Part shown: positions 18,508 through 27,180 of the stretch, in pieces | How positions within the stretch are numbered: the first letter of the stretch is position 1 | Layout: each line of letters starts with the position of its first letter | Origin: JBBRMW01 sp965246845 | GTDB lineage: Bacteria > Chloroflexota > Anaerolineae > Aggregatilineales > UBA2796 | DNA: 64,000 bases | NCBI GenBank assembly: GCA_965246845.1 | Contig: CBDFFR010000005.1 | Location: 372,001 to 436,000 of the forward strand | Reading direction: 5' to 3' | Translations under genes and position numbers: made by a program | Notes under the pieces: model-generated | Seen by the model: the letters and a program-made list of their open reading frames with translations, nothing else | The model's database searches: none | What the model was told of the DNA's origin: nothing

Positions 18508-18983
18508 GGGTGGCTCTCCATGTATTCGAGCAACAGCGATAACGCGGCGTCGGCGGTGTGTTCCTTGTTCTCCACGCGCTCGCCCGCCCAGTGATATTCG
18601 CGCACGTCCTCGAAATCCGGTCCGGCGATGCCGATATAGACCAGCCCGACAGGTTTGGCCGCTGTCCCGCCGCCCGGTCCGACAATCCCGGTCGCGCTGA
18701 GGGCATACGTCGCGCTGAACGCCGCACGCACCCCGCGCACCATCTCGCGTGCGGTCGGCTCGCTCACCGCGCCATATTGTTCCAGTGTCGCACGCCCAAC
18801 CGCTGCAAATTGCATTTTGGCCTCGTTGGAATAGGTCACGAAGCCGCCGAGGACATACGCCGAGCTGCCGGGGATGTTCGTCAGGCGGTGCAATATCAGC
18901 CCGCCCGTGCAGGATTCGACCGCCGCAACCGTTGCCTTGCGGAGGGTCAATTGTTCACCGACGCGCGCTTCCAATGAGGCCAC
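18504..18983 (-). CDS. pncC: Nicotinamide-nucleotide amidase (CinA C-terminal domain, PncC)
   Basis: A 159-residue stand-alone CinA-C domain. PncC deamidates nicotinamide mononucleotide to nicotinate mononucleotide in the pyridine nucleotide cycle. The catalytic serine lies in VAAVESCTGG, and SATGIVGPGGGTAAKPVGLVY is the second family signature. Length matches the domain exactly. It is first in a two-gene leftward operon and overlaps the PfkB kinase start by 4 nt. Confidence 0.9.
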   Translation of the reverse strand: MASLEARVGEQLTLRKATVAAVESCTGGLILHRLTNIPGSSAYVLGGFVTYSNEAKMQFAAVGRATLEQYGAVSEPTAREMVRGVRAAFSATYALSATGIVGPGGGTAAKPVGLVYIGIAGPDFEDVREYHWAGERVENKEHTADAALSLLLEYMESHP

Positions 18984-19080
18984 CGGATAGGTTCCCGTTT
19001 TTCGCGAATATTCTAGCGCGCTTTGTGTTCACCCGAACAAAATTCGTGTTTGATCGAAACAACCTATGACTATCGGTGTT

Positions 19081-19108
19081 TTGCAGACCGCGCGGCGGGC
19101 GATATACT
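19081..19108 (+). promoter_or_regulatory. Promoter for the STAND NTPase gene
   Basis: TTGCAG (19081-19086), a 16-nt spacer and TATACT (19103-19108) lie 39 nt before the ATG at 19148. A short AGG-rich ribosome site (CACAGG) is present upstream of the ATG. Confidence 0.6.
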
Positions 19109-19147
19109 GAATTCACGCATTCGCGCCCGTTTCACAGGTAAATCACG

Positions 19148-21364
19148 ATGAATCTGACCCAACGTGCATTCACGCCCCACAACGCACCGATCATCGACGC
19201 GAAGCTGCTCCCGGTGCGCGCGGCGACCCAGCCGCTTGGCCGCAATGCTGAATTGCGCAAGGCCTTCGCCGCGCTCAAGGGCGACCGCGCTGTGCTGCTG
19301 CACGGGCGTTCCGGGTTCGGCAAATCGACGCTTGCAGCGGTCCTCGCGGCGGCCTATACCGCGCAGAGCGATGGCGGCGTGCTGTGGTTCACGATGGTCG
19401 AAGACGACGAGAAGCACCTCGTCGCGCGCGTGGCACGGGCATATGCGCTCGTTGCGCTGCCCAATGACGATGGCAAACGTGCGGATGCGGTGCGCGCCCT
19501 GCTCGAAAAGCGCAGACCGTTGATTATCCTCGATGGCACAGCAGATATGGACGAGGTGCGCAGGTTCGTCACGGACGTTGCCGCCGGGACGCCGACGATC
19601 CTGATGCACGACGAACCGACCGATGGCGCGTGGACCTCTATCGAATTGGGTGCGCTCCCACGCCCGGATAGCCTGAATTTGCTGCGGGCGCTCTCCGGTC
19701 GGCTGGATACAAACGGGCTGGAACCCCTTGCGGATGCGCTCGCAGGCGATCCATTCGCATTGACAGTAACGGGCAGATACCTCGCCTATGGCGCGCCCGA
19801 ACTGGCCGATGTCGCGTCTGCGCTGCGCCGTGATACGTCCGAACCCGCACTTGCGCTCGTCTTCGATGCGCTGCCCTCGCCGGAAAAGACCGCGCTGCTC
19901 ATCCTCGGCGCGGCTCCCAGCGGCGGCGCGGGCGCGGAATTGCTCGCGGAAATGAGCGGACTGCCTTCCGCAAAGCTGCGTCCAGCGCTCAAAACGCTTA
20001 CGGAGCGGCAGCTTGTCGAAGAGTCAATCAATTACGGGCAGGCGCGCTTCACCTTGCATGAGCGGACCGCCGCCTTCGTGCGGTCATGGATGGAAGCACA
20101 CGGCGCGTTGGAGACGGCGCAAAACCGCACCCTGCGTGCGATCCTCGAATATGCAGGACGGCACAGCAGCGCGGACAGTGCCGATCAGGACCGCCTGGCA
20201 GCGGAGATCGATAACATCCTCGGCGCAGCGGCTTACGCCACCCTGAGTCGACGCGAAGAGTCGGTCCACAAACTAATCGATGCGCTGGATGCCGCGCCCG
20301 ATTTTGCGAAACTGCGCAGCTTCGCGCCCGAACTCGAACAGATGCGCCAATTGGCCTCGCTGCTCGAAGCGCCGTCCGCGCCCGTCCACGAGCCGGAACC
20401 ACCACCGCTACCTGTACTCATCCGCGAGCCGGAACCGCCGCTGCCTGTACCTGTCTATGAGCCGGAGCCGCCTGTCATCGTCGCACCACCCGAACCCGAG
20501 TTGATCCTGCCGCCTGTCGAGCCGGATACCACCATCGCGACGCCGATCATCCTCTCCGAACCCGCGCCCGAACCGCAAGCGCTCCCGCCGATGAGCGAGC
20601 AACGCGACCTCTTCACGATCACCGTCCCGGAGCCGCAAACCGCCGACGCCGTGCCGGACCTCGTAATGCCCTATCCATCCTTCATCGCCTCGCGTGCCGA
20701 ACCGGACGCGGTGATCACACCCGCGCCGTCGCCGGAACCCGAACCGCCCAAATCAATTCCCGTTGAGGACGCGCCGCCCAGACTGACCTTTGCCCTGCCG
20801 CCCGTCGCCACCGAACCCGAAGCCGACCCGCTCACGCTGACAATCCCCGAACTCGAAGCGCGTATTGAGCGCACGCCGGATAAACGCGCGGCGGCGAAGC
20901 TGTACAACATCCTCGGCGAGAAACGGAACGCGCAGGAGCAATCGACGGAGGCCGTCGAAGCCTACAGCCGCGCCGTCGAATTGTGGCGCGCCGTCGAAGA
21001 TTGGGAGCAGGTCGCCCGCGCGATGGAGAAACTCGGTGGGGCATATATCATCGCCGGGCAGATCGAGAGCGGCATCGTGACCTATCGACTCGCGCTCTCG
21101 ATTGCCTACCGCGCGAACGCGCCGATCATTCAGGGCAATGTCTGCTTCAAACTCGGTCGCCAGTTGATTGACGATCAGCGCACGCTCAAACAGGCAGAAA
21201 GCCTGCTCGCGGAAGCCGCAACCGCCATCCCCGGCAGCAGCGAGATCGACCGCCTGCTGCGTCGCGCGCGGCAGCGCATCGAACGTCTGGAAGCGAGCAA
21301 TACGCCGCTCCCGAAGGCGGTCCCCAATAACAAATACGCGGCCCTCTCGCCGGAAACGCGCTAA
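19148..21364 (+). CDS. STAND-type NTPase (NB-ARC-like) with Pro/Glu-rich linker and C-terminal TPRs
   Basis: A 738-residue multidomain protein. Walker A is LLHGRSGFGKSTLA near residue 50, Walker B is RPLIILDG near 122, and a GxP-like motif lies in DALAGDPFALTVTGRYL, all as in NB-ARC NTPases. A winged-helix-like region follows (LPSPEKTALLILGAA to ARFTLHERTAAFV). Residues about 395-560 are a low-complexity Pro/Glu linker. The C-terminus has at least three TPR-like repeats (AAKLYNILGEKRNAQEQ onward). STAND proteins are signal-gated switches, often regulators or immune sensors. No DNA-binding or enzymatic effector domain is visible here. It is followed closely by menA (9-nt gap). Confidence 0.8.
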   Translation: MNLTQRAFTPHNAPIIDAKLLPVRAATQPLGRNAELRKAFAALKGDRAVLLHGRSGFGKSTLAAVLAAAYTAQSDGGVLWFTMVEDDEKHLVARVARAYALVALPNDDGKRADAVRALLEKRRPLIILDGTADMDEVRRFVTDVAAGTPTILMHDEPTDGAWTSIELGALPRPDSLNLLRALSGRLDTNGLEPLADALAGDPFALTVTGRYLAYGAPELADVASALRRDTSEPALALVFDALPSPEKTALLILGAAPSGGAGAELLAEMSGLPSAKLRPALKTLTERQLVEESINYGQARFTLHERTAAFVRSWMEAHGALETAQNRTLRAILEYAGRHSSADSADQDRLAAEIDNILGAAAYATLSRREESVHKLIDALDAAPDFAKLRSFAPELEQMRQLASLLEAPSAPVHEPEPPPLPVLIREPEPPLPVPVYEPEPPVIVAPPEPELILPPVEPDTTIATPIILSEPAPEPQALPPMSEQRDLFTITVPEPQTADAVPDLVMPYPSFIASRAEPDAVITPAPSPEPEPPKSIPVEDAPPRLTFALPPVATEPEADPLTLTIPELEARIERTPDKRAAAKLYNILGEKRNAQEQSTEAVEAYSRAVELWRAVEDWEQVARAMEKLGGAYIIAGQIESGIVTYRLALSIAYRANAPIIQGNVCFKLGRQLIDDQRTLKQAESLLAEAATAIPGSSEIDRLLRRARQRIERLEASNTPLPKAVPNNKYAALSPETR

Positions 21365-21373
21365 CCGCGACCT

Positions 21374-22333
21374 ATGGCCGTTTCAACGTCTGCGCTCTCC
21401 CCGAAGCTGCGCGCGTGGTATCAGGCCGCGCGTCCGCGCACGCTCACCGCGACCTATGTGCCGCTTGCGCTGGCGGGCGTGATCACGGTCGAAGATGGTG
21501 TGTTTGACTTGTGGCGCTTCCTCGTCTCGCTGGTTGCGGCACTCAGCTTGCAAATTGCGTCGAACCTGATCAACGAATATGCAGATTTCGTGCGCGGCTC
21601 GGATGCGCAGAAGGTCGCGGGGATGGGCATGGTCATCAAGGGCAACCTGCTCACGCCGCGCGAAGTGTTGTACGGGGCAATCGCGACGGTCGCCATTGGT
21701 GTCGCGCTCGGCCTCTACCTGCTCACGCAGAGCGGTCCGCTGCTGCTCGCGATTGGCGTTTTCGGCGTATTGGTTGTGATCCTCTATACGGCGGGTCCCA
21801 CTCCGCTGGCCTATCTCGGCCTCGGCGAGGTCGCGGTGTTCCTCTCCTTCGGTCCGCTGATGGTCCTCGGCGCGTATTATGTGATTTCCGGTGGACAGGC
21901 GAATAGCATTGACCAGTGGCACGCAGTTTTGGCCTCGCTGCCCATCGCGTGTAGCATCACGAACCTGCTGCACGCCAACAACCTGCGCGATCTGGATGCC
22001 GACCGCGCCGCGAACAAGCGCACGCTTCCGGCGCGTTTCGGGCTGCGCTTCGCGCGCGGCGAGTATACGTTTTGGGTGGCAGCCGGGTACGTGCTGCTGG
22101 TCGTGCTGGTCGCGCTTGGCTGGATTCCCTGGCTGTCGTTCGTCGCGCTTGCGACCATCCCGGAAGCGCGGCGGCTCGTCCACGATGCGAATATGCTCAC
22201 CGATCCGCTCGCGCTTCACGCGCTGCAAGGCCGCACCGCGCGCTTTCACCGCGATTTCGGCGCGACGATCATCTTTGGCTGGGTCGCGCATCTCGCGCTC
22301 GTGGTTCTGCTGCGATTAATCAGTTCAGGCTGA
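21374..22333 (+). CDS. menA: 1,4-dihydroxy-2-naphthoate polyprenyltransferase
   Basis: A UbiA-superfamily membrane prenyltransferase that attaches the isoprenoid tail to dihydroxynaphthoate in menaquinone synthesis. Both Asp-rich motifs are visible: NLINEYADFVRGSD and NNLRDLDADRAANKRTL. Eight or nine hydrophobic segments are spread over 319 residues, as expected. The start ATG follows the previous stop by 9 nt. It ends close to glpK. Menaquinone use fits a Chloroflexota host. Confidence 0.9.
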   Translation: MAVSTSALSPKLRAWYQAARPRTLTATYVPLALAGVITVEDGVFDLWRFLVSLVAALSLQIASNLINEYADFVRGSDAQKVAGMGMVIKGNLLTPREVLYGAIATVAIGVALGLYLLTQSGPLLLAIGVFGVLVVILYTAGPTPLAYLGLGEVAVFLSFGPLMVLGAYYVISGGQANSIDQWHAVLASLPIACSITNLLHANNLRDLDADRAANKRTLPARFGLRFARGEYTFWVAAGYVLLVVLVALGWIPWLSFVALATIPEARRLVHDANMLTDPLALHALQGRTARFHRDFGATIIFGWVAHLALVVLLRLISSG

Positions 22334-22363
22334 CTCTTCTTTTTCAAACAAGAGGCTTTTTAG

Positions 22364-23866
22364 ATGACGCATTACATCCTCGCGCTCGATCAAGGGACGA
22401 CCAGTTCCCGCGCGATCCTGTTCGATCCCTATGGTCGCCCTGCTGCCGCTGCGCAGGAAGAATTCCCACAGATTTATCCGCGTCCGGGCTGGGTCGAACA
22501 CAACCCGGCGCATCTCTGGGAGAGCCAGTTCCGCGTCATTCAGGAGGCGATGCAACAGGCGCGCATCACCGCGAGCGACATTGCCGCGATTGGCGTCACT
22601 AACCAGCGCGAAACCACACTCGTTTGGGACCGCGCGACGGGCGAGCCGATTTACAACGCGATTGTCTGGCAGTGCCGCCGCACCGTCCCGACCTGCGAAG
22701 CGCTCAAGGCCGAAGGTCACGCCCCGCTCATTCGCGCGCGGACCGGGCTGATCGTCGATGCGTATTTCAGCGGGACCAAAATCGCGTGGATTCTGGATAA
22801 CGTCCCCGGTGCGCGGGAGCGTGCCGAACGCGGTGAACTCGCGTTTGGCACGGTTGATACGTGGCTGCTCTGGAAACTGAGCGGCGGGGCGCTGCACATC
22901 ACCGACATCAGCAACGCCAGCCGGACGATGCTCTATAACATCCAGATGCAGGCGTGGGATGAAACGCTCCTCGAATTGTTGCGCGTCCCGGCTGCATTAT
23001 TGCCGACCGTCAAGCCGTCCAGCATGGTCTATGGCGAAACCGACCCGGCACTTTTCGGCGCGGCGATCCCGCTCGGTGGTATGGCGGGCGACCAGCAAGC
23101 CGCGACCTTTGGGCAGGCGTGCCTCAGCCCCGGTATGGTCAAGAATACCTATGGCACAGGCTGCTTCATGCTGATGAACGTCGGAACGCACGCCGTCGCC
23201 TCGCCGGGTGGCCTGCTCACGACTGCGTTGTGGCGGCTCGGTGAACACAGCGCAGCCGAGTATGCGCTCGAAGGCAGTGTATTCATCGCGGGCGCGGCGG
23301 TGCAATGGCTGCGCGATGAATTGGGTCTGATCCAGAACTCCGCGCAATCGGAAGTGCTGGCCGCCAGCATCCCGGATACGGGCGGGGTATACGTCGTCCC
23401 GGCTTTCGTCGGCCTCGGCGCGCCATGGTGGGATGGCTACGCGCGCGGCTCGATCAGCGGCCTGACGCGCGGCAGTGGACGGGCGCAAATTGTGCGCGCG
23501 ACGCTCGAAGCGATTGCCTACCAGACGCGCGACGTGGTGGACGTGATGAAACGTGACGCCGGGCTGTTGCTGCCCGCGCTGCGCGTCGATGGCGGCGTAA
23601 CGCGCAACAACTGGCTGATGCAATTTCAAGCAGATGTGCTTGGCGTCCCGGTGCAGCGCCCGACCGTCACGGAGACGACCGCGTTGGGTGCGGCCTATCT
23701 TGCCGGACTCGCGACGGGCTATTGGAAGGATACTTCCGAGATTACCGCGCAATGGTCCGTCGAGCGCGTCTTTGAGCCGACGATGAGCGAAGACCACCGC
23801 GAAACGCTCTACGCGGGCTGGCGGCGCGCGGTCGAACGTGCAACCGCGTGGGAGCAGCACCCGTAG
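22364..23866 (+). CDS. glpK: Glycerol kinase
   Basis: A 500-residue FGGY-family kinase that makes sn-glycerol 3-phosphate from glycerol and ATP. Signatures include ILALDQGTTSSRAILFD, GWVEHNPAHLW, IGVTNQRETTLVWDRATGEP, TVDTWLLWKL, NTYGTGCFMLMN and RVDGGVTRNNWLMQFQAD. Length and motifs are those of a complete enzyme. AAGAGG lies upstream of the ATG. No glycerol facilitator or glycerol-3-phosphate dehydrogenase is adjacent. It may be read with menA and the upstream NTPase. Confidence 0.97.
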   Translation: MTHYILALDQGTTSSRAILFDPYGRPAAAAQEEFPQIYPRPGWVEHNPAHLWESQFRVIQEAMQQARITASDIAAIGVTNQRETTLVWDRATGEPIYNAIVWQCRRTVPTCEALKAEGHAPLIRARTGLIVDAYFSGTKIAWILDNVPGARERAERGELAFGTVDTWLLWKLSGGALHITDISNASRTMLYNIQMQAWDETLLELLRVPAALLPTVKPSSMVYGETDPALFGAAIPLGGMAGDQQAATFGQACLSPGMVKNTYGTGCFMLMNVGTHAVASPGGLLTTALWRLGEHSAAEYALEGSVFIAGAAVQWLRDELGLIQNSAQSEVLAASIPDTGGVYVVPAFVGLGAPWWDGYARGSISGLTRGSGRAQIVRATLEAIAYQTRDVVDVMKRDAGLLLPALRVDGGVTRNNWLMQFQADVLGVPVQRPTVTETTALGAAYLAGLATGYWKDTSEITAQWSVERVFEPTMSEDHRETLYAGWRRAVERATAWEQHP

Positions 23867-23903
23867 TTTGTTTCAAATGATGGTGTAACAGGGAGGACGT
23901 GCG

Positions 23904-24416
23904 ATGTACGGCAATTATGGTCGGGGGAACCAAATCCCGCCCAATTTGATCTCGGAAGAGACGCGCGCGTTGCTGCGCCAGCAATTCGCGGATGAACTGC
24001 GCAAATCCAAACGCTGGCAACGCTGGTTTTACTTCGGCATGAATGTCTTCTTCTTTCTCCTTTTCGGCGCGATTTCGATTGCGCTACTCAGCGCAGAACC
24101 GGGACTGCAATCGCTCTCCAGACCAGCGGTCGGCACACTGGTCGGTGCGCTGGTGGTGCTTTTTGCGGGATGGGGAAGCGGGCTGCTGATGCACTTCTTC
24201 CATGTTCTGACCGAAGCGGGTGTGTTCGACAAGTATTATCAGGATCGGATGATCGTGCGCGAACTCGGCAAGCAGCTCATCAATCAGGCCGCGCAGAGCA
24301 TGGTCGAGAAGCCGAAGCGCAGCGCGGGCGAGCTGCATCTCTCCGATGATGGTGAACTCATCGCGACGGAAACGCCTGCGGAAGAGGAGCAGAAGCGCAC
24401 ACGCGACGCGCTGTAG
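23904..24416 (+). CDS. Hypothetical protein with 2TM domain
   Basis: A 170-residue protein with two closely spaced membrane helices (WFYFGMNVFFFLLFGAISIAL and LVGALVVLFAGWGSGLLMHFF), resembling the 2TM domain. The polar N-terminus contains SEETRALLRQQFADELRK and the C-terminal tail is charged. GGGAGG gives a strong ribosome site before ATG 23904. The function is unknown. The helix pair suggests a small membrane regulator or accessory protein. Confidence 0.65.
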   Translation: MYGNYGRGNQIPPNLISEETRALLRQQFADELRKSKRWQRWFYFGMNVFFFLLFGAISIALLSAEPGLQSLSRPAVGTLVGALVVLFAGWGSGLLMHFFHVLTEAGVFDKYYQDRMIVRELGKQLINQAAQSMVEKPKRSAGELHLSDDGELIATETPAEEEQKRTRDAL

Positions 24417-24477
24417 CAACCGATTGTAGAAGACACGGTATACTTCACGTATCGCTTTGCAACAAAGTCCTCCTCTG

Positions 24478-25671
24478 ATGCGGCGCTTCACATTCTACCG
24501 GACACTTCTCATCGTAATTCTTGCTTGCTGCCTCAGCTTCCAACTGATTTTCAAGATTGAAAGCCACGCGCAAAGCGAAGCCTGTCCCGGCGCTCCCGCA
24601 ACGCGGCTTGCGGTTGGAATGCGTGCCTCGGTCACACCCGCCAACTCCGGGGCTTCGCCTATTCCGGTGCGCGTTCGCGAGCAGGCCGGGACAAAGGCCG
24701 CGATTGTGACTATCCTGCAAAGCGGTGAAGCATTTTTGATCATAGAGGGTCCGTTGTGCGTTGAGCGCTATCTCTGGTGGAAAGTCCGCACCGATGGCGG
24801 TTTGATCGGGTGGGCCGCGGAAGGCACAAGCGCCCAGTATTTCATCGACCCGCTTAACGATGGCAAAACCAGCACGTCGACATCCGCATTCGGTGCTACG
24901 CTCAACACACCGTCGTTCTGCCCGGATGCGCCAAAAACACAGTTCGTCATTGGCGAACGCGGCACTGTCCGACCTGCTGATAAAAAGGCGGCAGTACCGA
25001 ACTCTGCACGCCTTCGCGAGAAGCCCGGCACAACCGCGAGAATTACAGGCACTCTGCCGGAAGGCGTGACTTTTGAGATCGTTGGCGGTCCGCAGTGCGT
25101 CGAAAGTTTTATATGGTGGCAGATCAAAGCCGAAAATGGTATGGCGGGCTGGACTGCGGAAGGTGATATGCAGCGTTACTACATCATCAATGTGAAACCG
25201 ACCGTCACGCCAACGAGGTATGTGTTTTCTGTACCCATTGTAGAGCAGGTGGATTGTCCCGGTGCAGCACTCCCAACGCGATTTAAGGCATACATGCAGG
25301 GTCGTGTGATCGTGAGTTTGGGAGTACGTCAGACCTTAATGAGAGACGGCAAACGTGAGTTGAATATCGAGCGCGACCCGAAGACGGGAAACGTCATCTT
25401 CAACGGTGTGATCCCCGAAAACGGAATCTTTCTCGTGTACATGATTACCTGCGAGAACCAAAACCTTGTTCTGGATGTCTGCTATTACGGTCAAACCGAT
25501 CCAGCCGTCAAGGTGAACCCCGATACCTCGCTTCGATTTTGTGGGGATATTATCGAGGCAACCTACGGTACTTACAATGTCGAGCCGATTGAGAGCTATA
25601 TCACCGCAACACCATATTACAAGACGCCAACCCGGACGCCAGCCCCGGATTTCTCACCTACAGCCTCCTAA
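24478..25671 (+). CDS. Secreted protein with two SH3-like repeats
   Basis: The N-terminus (RRFTFYRTLLIVILACCLSF) is a signal peptide or anchor. A start at ATG 24478 is preferred over TTG 24457. Two homologous units of about 100 residues follow, each opening with CPGAPATR or CPDAPKTQ, containing an SH3b core (VRVREQAGTKA and ARLREKPGTTA) and ending with WWKV or WWQI, then GWAAEG or GWTAEG. A third, different C-terminal domain starts at CPGAALPTRFKAYMQGRV and has a beta-rich pattern. The duplicated SH3 units suggest binding to the cell wall. It stands alone between 2TM and trpA genes. Confidence 0.75.
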   Translation: MRRFTFYRTLLIVILACCLSFQLIFKIESHAQSEACPGAPATRLAVGMRASVTPANSGASPIPVRVREQAGTKAAIVTILQSGEAFLIIEGPLCVERYLWWKVRTDGGLIGWAAEGTSAQYFIDPLNDGKTSTSTSAFGATLNTPSFCPDAPKTQFVIGERGTVRPADKKAAVPNSARLREKPGTTARITGTLPEGVTFEIVGGPQCVESFIWWQIKAENGMAGWTAEGDMQRYYIINVKPTVTPTRYVFSVPIVEQVDCPGAALPTRFKAYMQGRVIVSLGVRQTLMRDGKRELNIERDPKTGNVIFNGVIPENGIFLVYMITCENQNLVLDVCYYGQTDPAVKVNPDTSLRFCGDIIEATYGTYNVEPIESYITATPYYKTPTRTPAPDFSPTAS

Positions 25672-25695
25672 TCTATTTACGAAAAAAATCACTAC

Positions 25696-26508
25696 ATGCT
25701 CAACGCTTCAACCACGCTCACACGCGGCACAGCCGCCATCGCCGCCACCTTCGCCCGCCGCAAAGCCGAAGGTCGCGCGACCTTCATGCCCTACTGGATG
25801 ATGGGCTACCCGGACCTGCCAACCTCCGTCGAAATCGTGAAAATGCTGCTCGATTGCGGTGCGGATATGGTCGAAATCGGCATTCCGTTCTCCGACCCGC
25901 TGGCCGATGGTGTGGTCAACCAGGCGGCGGCGCAGCGTGCGCTTGAAGGCGGTACAACCCTGCGCGCGTGCGTCGAAGCAGTGCGCGAACTGCGCGCCTA
26001 CAACGCCGATGCGCCGTTCCTGATGATGGGCTACACCAACCCCTTCATGGCCTATGGCATGACGCGCTTCGCGGATGATGCGACTGCGGCGGGCGCAGAT
26101 GGGTTCATCATCCCGGACCTGCCACCGGACGAAGCGGGCGAAATGCTCCACGAAGTTGAAACGCGCGACCTCGCGTTGATTGGAATGCTCGCGCCGACCA
26201 GCAATGCGGAGCGCATCAAGCTGGTCGCGCAGACGGCGCGCGGCTTTATTTACGTCGTTCCGGTCGCGGGCGTGACGGGCGCGCGGACGTCGCTCCCGCC
26301 GGACCTTGCGGCTTATATTGCACGGGTGCGTGCGCAGACCAATCTACCACTCGCCGTCGGCTTTGGGGTCAGCACGCCGGAACAAGCCGCGCAGGTCGGC
26401 AAGCTGGCCGATGGCGTGATCGTTGGGAGCGCGTTCATCCGGGAATACGGGCGGAACGGTCTGGATGGGCTGCGGGCGCTCGTGCAAAGCATCCGCGCGG
26501 CATGTTGA
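25696..26508 (+). CDS. trpA: Tryptophan synthase alpha chain
   Basis: TrpA is a TIM barrel that cleaves indole-3-glycerol phosphate to indole and glyceraldehyde 3-phosphate, normally channelling indole to TrpB. The catalytic Glu is in VEIGIPFSDP and the second acid in PLADG. Later motifs are GFIIPDLPPDEAGE, FIYVVPVAGVTGARTSLP and VGFGVSTPEQA, then VIVGSAFI. Length (270 residues) is normal. The usual DGPVIQ segment reads DGVVNQ. No trpB or other trp gene is in the window, so trp genes are scattered or TrpA acts alone. The next gene begins 13 nt after the stop. Confidence 0.95.
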   Translation: MLNASTTLTRGTAAIAATFARRKAEGRATFMPYWMMGYPDLPTSVEIVKMLLDCGADMVEIGIPFSDPLADGVVNQAAAQRALEGGTTLRACVEAVRELRAYNADAPFLMMGYTNPFMAYGMTRFADDATAAGADGFIIPDLPPDEAGEMLHEVETRDLALIGMLAPTSNAERIKLVAQTARGFIYVVPVAGVTGARTSLPPDLAAYIARVRAQTNLPLAVGFGVSTPEQAAQVGKLADGVIVGSAFIREYGRNGLDGLRALVQSIRAAC

Positions 26509-26521
26509 AAGGCTGAAAATA

Positions 26522-27178
26522 ATGTCACAGGAACAATGGAGCGCCGTTGATACCTATATCACGGACCTGCTCGTGCCATCCGATCCGGCGCTCGATGCAG
26601 CGCTGGCCGCCTCTGACGCGGGCGGGCTTCCGGCGATTCAGGTTGCCGCCAATCAGGGCAAACTGTTGATGATCCTCGCGCAGTCTATCGGCGCGCGGTC
26701 AATCCTTGAAATCGGGACGCTCGGCGGCTACAGCACGATCTGGCTGGCGCGGGCGCTCCCGCCGGAGGGTCATCTGATCACGCTCGAATATGAACCGAAA
26801 CATGCCGAGGTCGCGCGCCGCAACATCGCGAATGCCGGGTTCGCTGGACAGGTCGAAGTGTGGGTCGGCGCGGCGCTCGATACCCTGCCGCAGCTTACCG
26901 GATCATTCGATCTGGTCTTCATCGACGCCGATAAGGAGAACGCCGAACTGTACTTCGAGTGGGCGCTCAAGCTGACGCACAGGGGCAGCCTGATCATCAC
27001 CGATAACGTCGTGCGCAACGGTGCGGTCAGCGACCCGCACGCGCCCGATGAGCGTGTGCAGGGTATCCGGCGCTTGATGGAACGTATGGCGCACGAGCCG
27101 CGCGTAACCGCGACCGCGCTCCAGACGGTTGGCAGCAAGGGTTACGATGGGCTGGCGGTCGCGCTCGTGACAGGTTGA
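26522..27178 (+). CDS. O-methyltransferase, class I SAM-dependent (family 3)
   Basis: A 218-residue enzyme of the catechol/caffeoyl-CoA O-methyltransferase-like group. The SAM site is ILEIGTLGGYSTIWLARALP, followed by LITLEYEPKHAEVARRNI, and the metal-binding region FDLVFIDADKENAELYFEWA, then LIITDNVVRNG. The active metal ligands (Asp, Asp, Asn) fit a divalent-cation-dependent enzyme. A GAAAGG ribosome site overlaps the trpA stop region. It probably shares a transcript with trpA and the nucleoside hydrolase. The acceptor substrate is unknown. Confidence 0.88.
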   Translation: MSQEQWSAVDTYITDLLVPSDPALDAALAASDAGGLPAIQVAANQGKLLMILAQSIGARSILEIGTLGGYSTIWLARALPPEGHLITLEYEPKHAEVARRNIANAGFAGQVEVWVGAALDTLPQLTGSFDLVFIDADKENAELYFEWALKLTHRGSLIITDNVVRNGAVSDPHAPDERVQGIRRLMERMAHEPRVTATALQTVGSKGYDGLAVALVTG

Positions 27179-27180
27179 AC

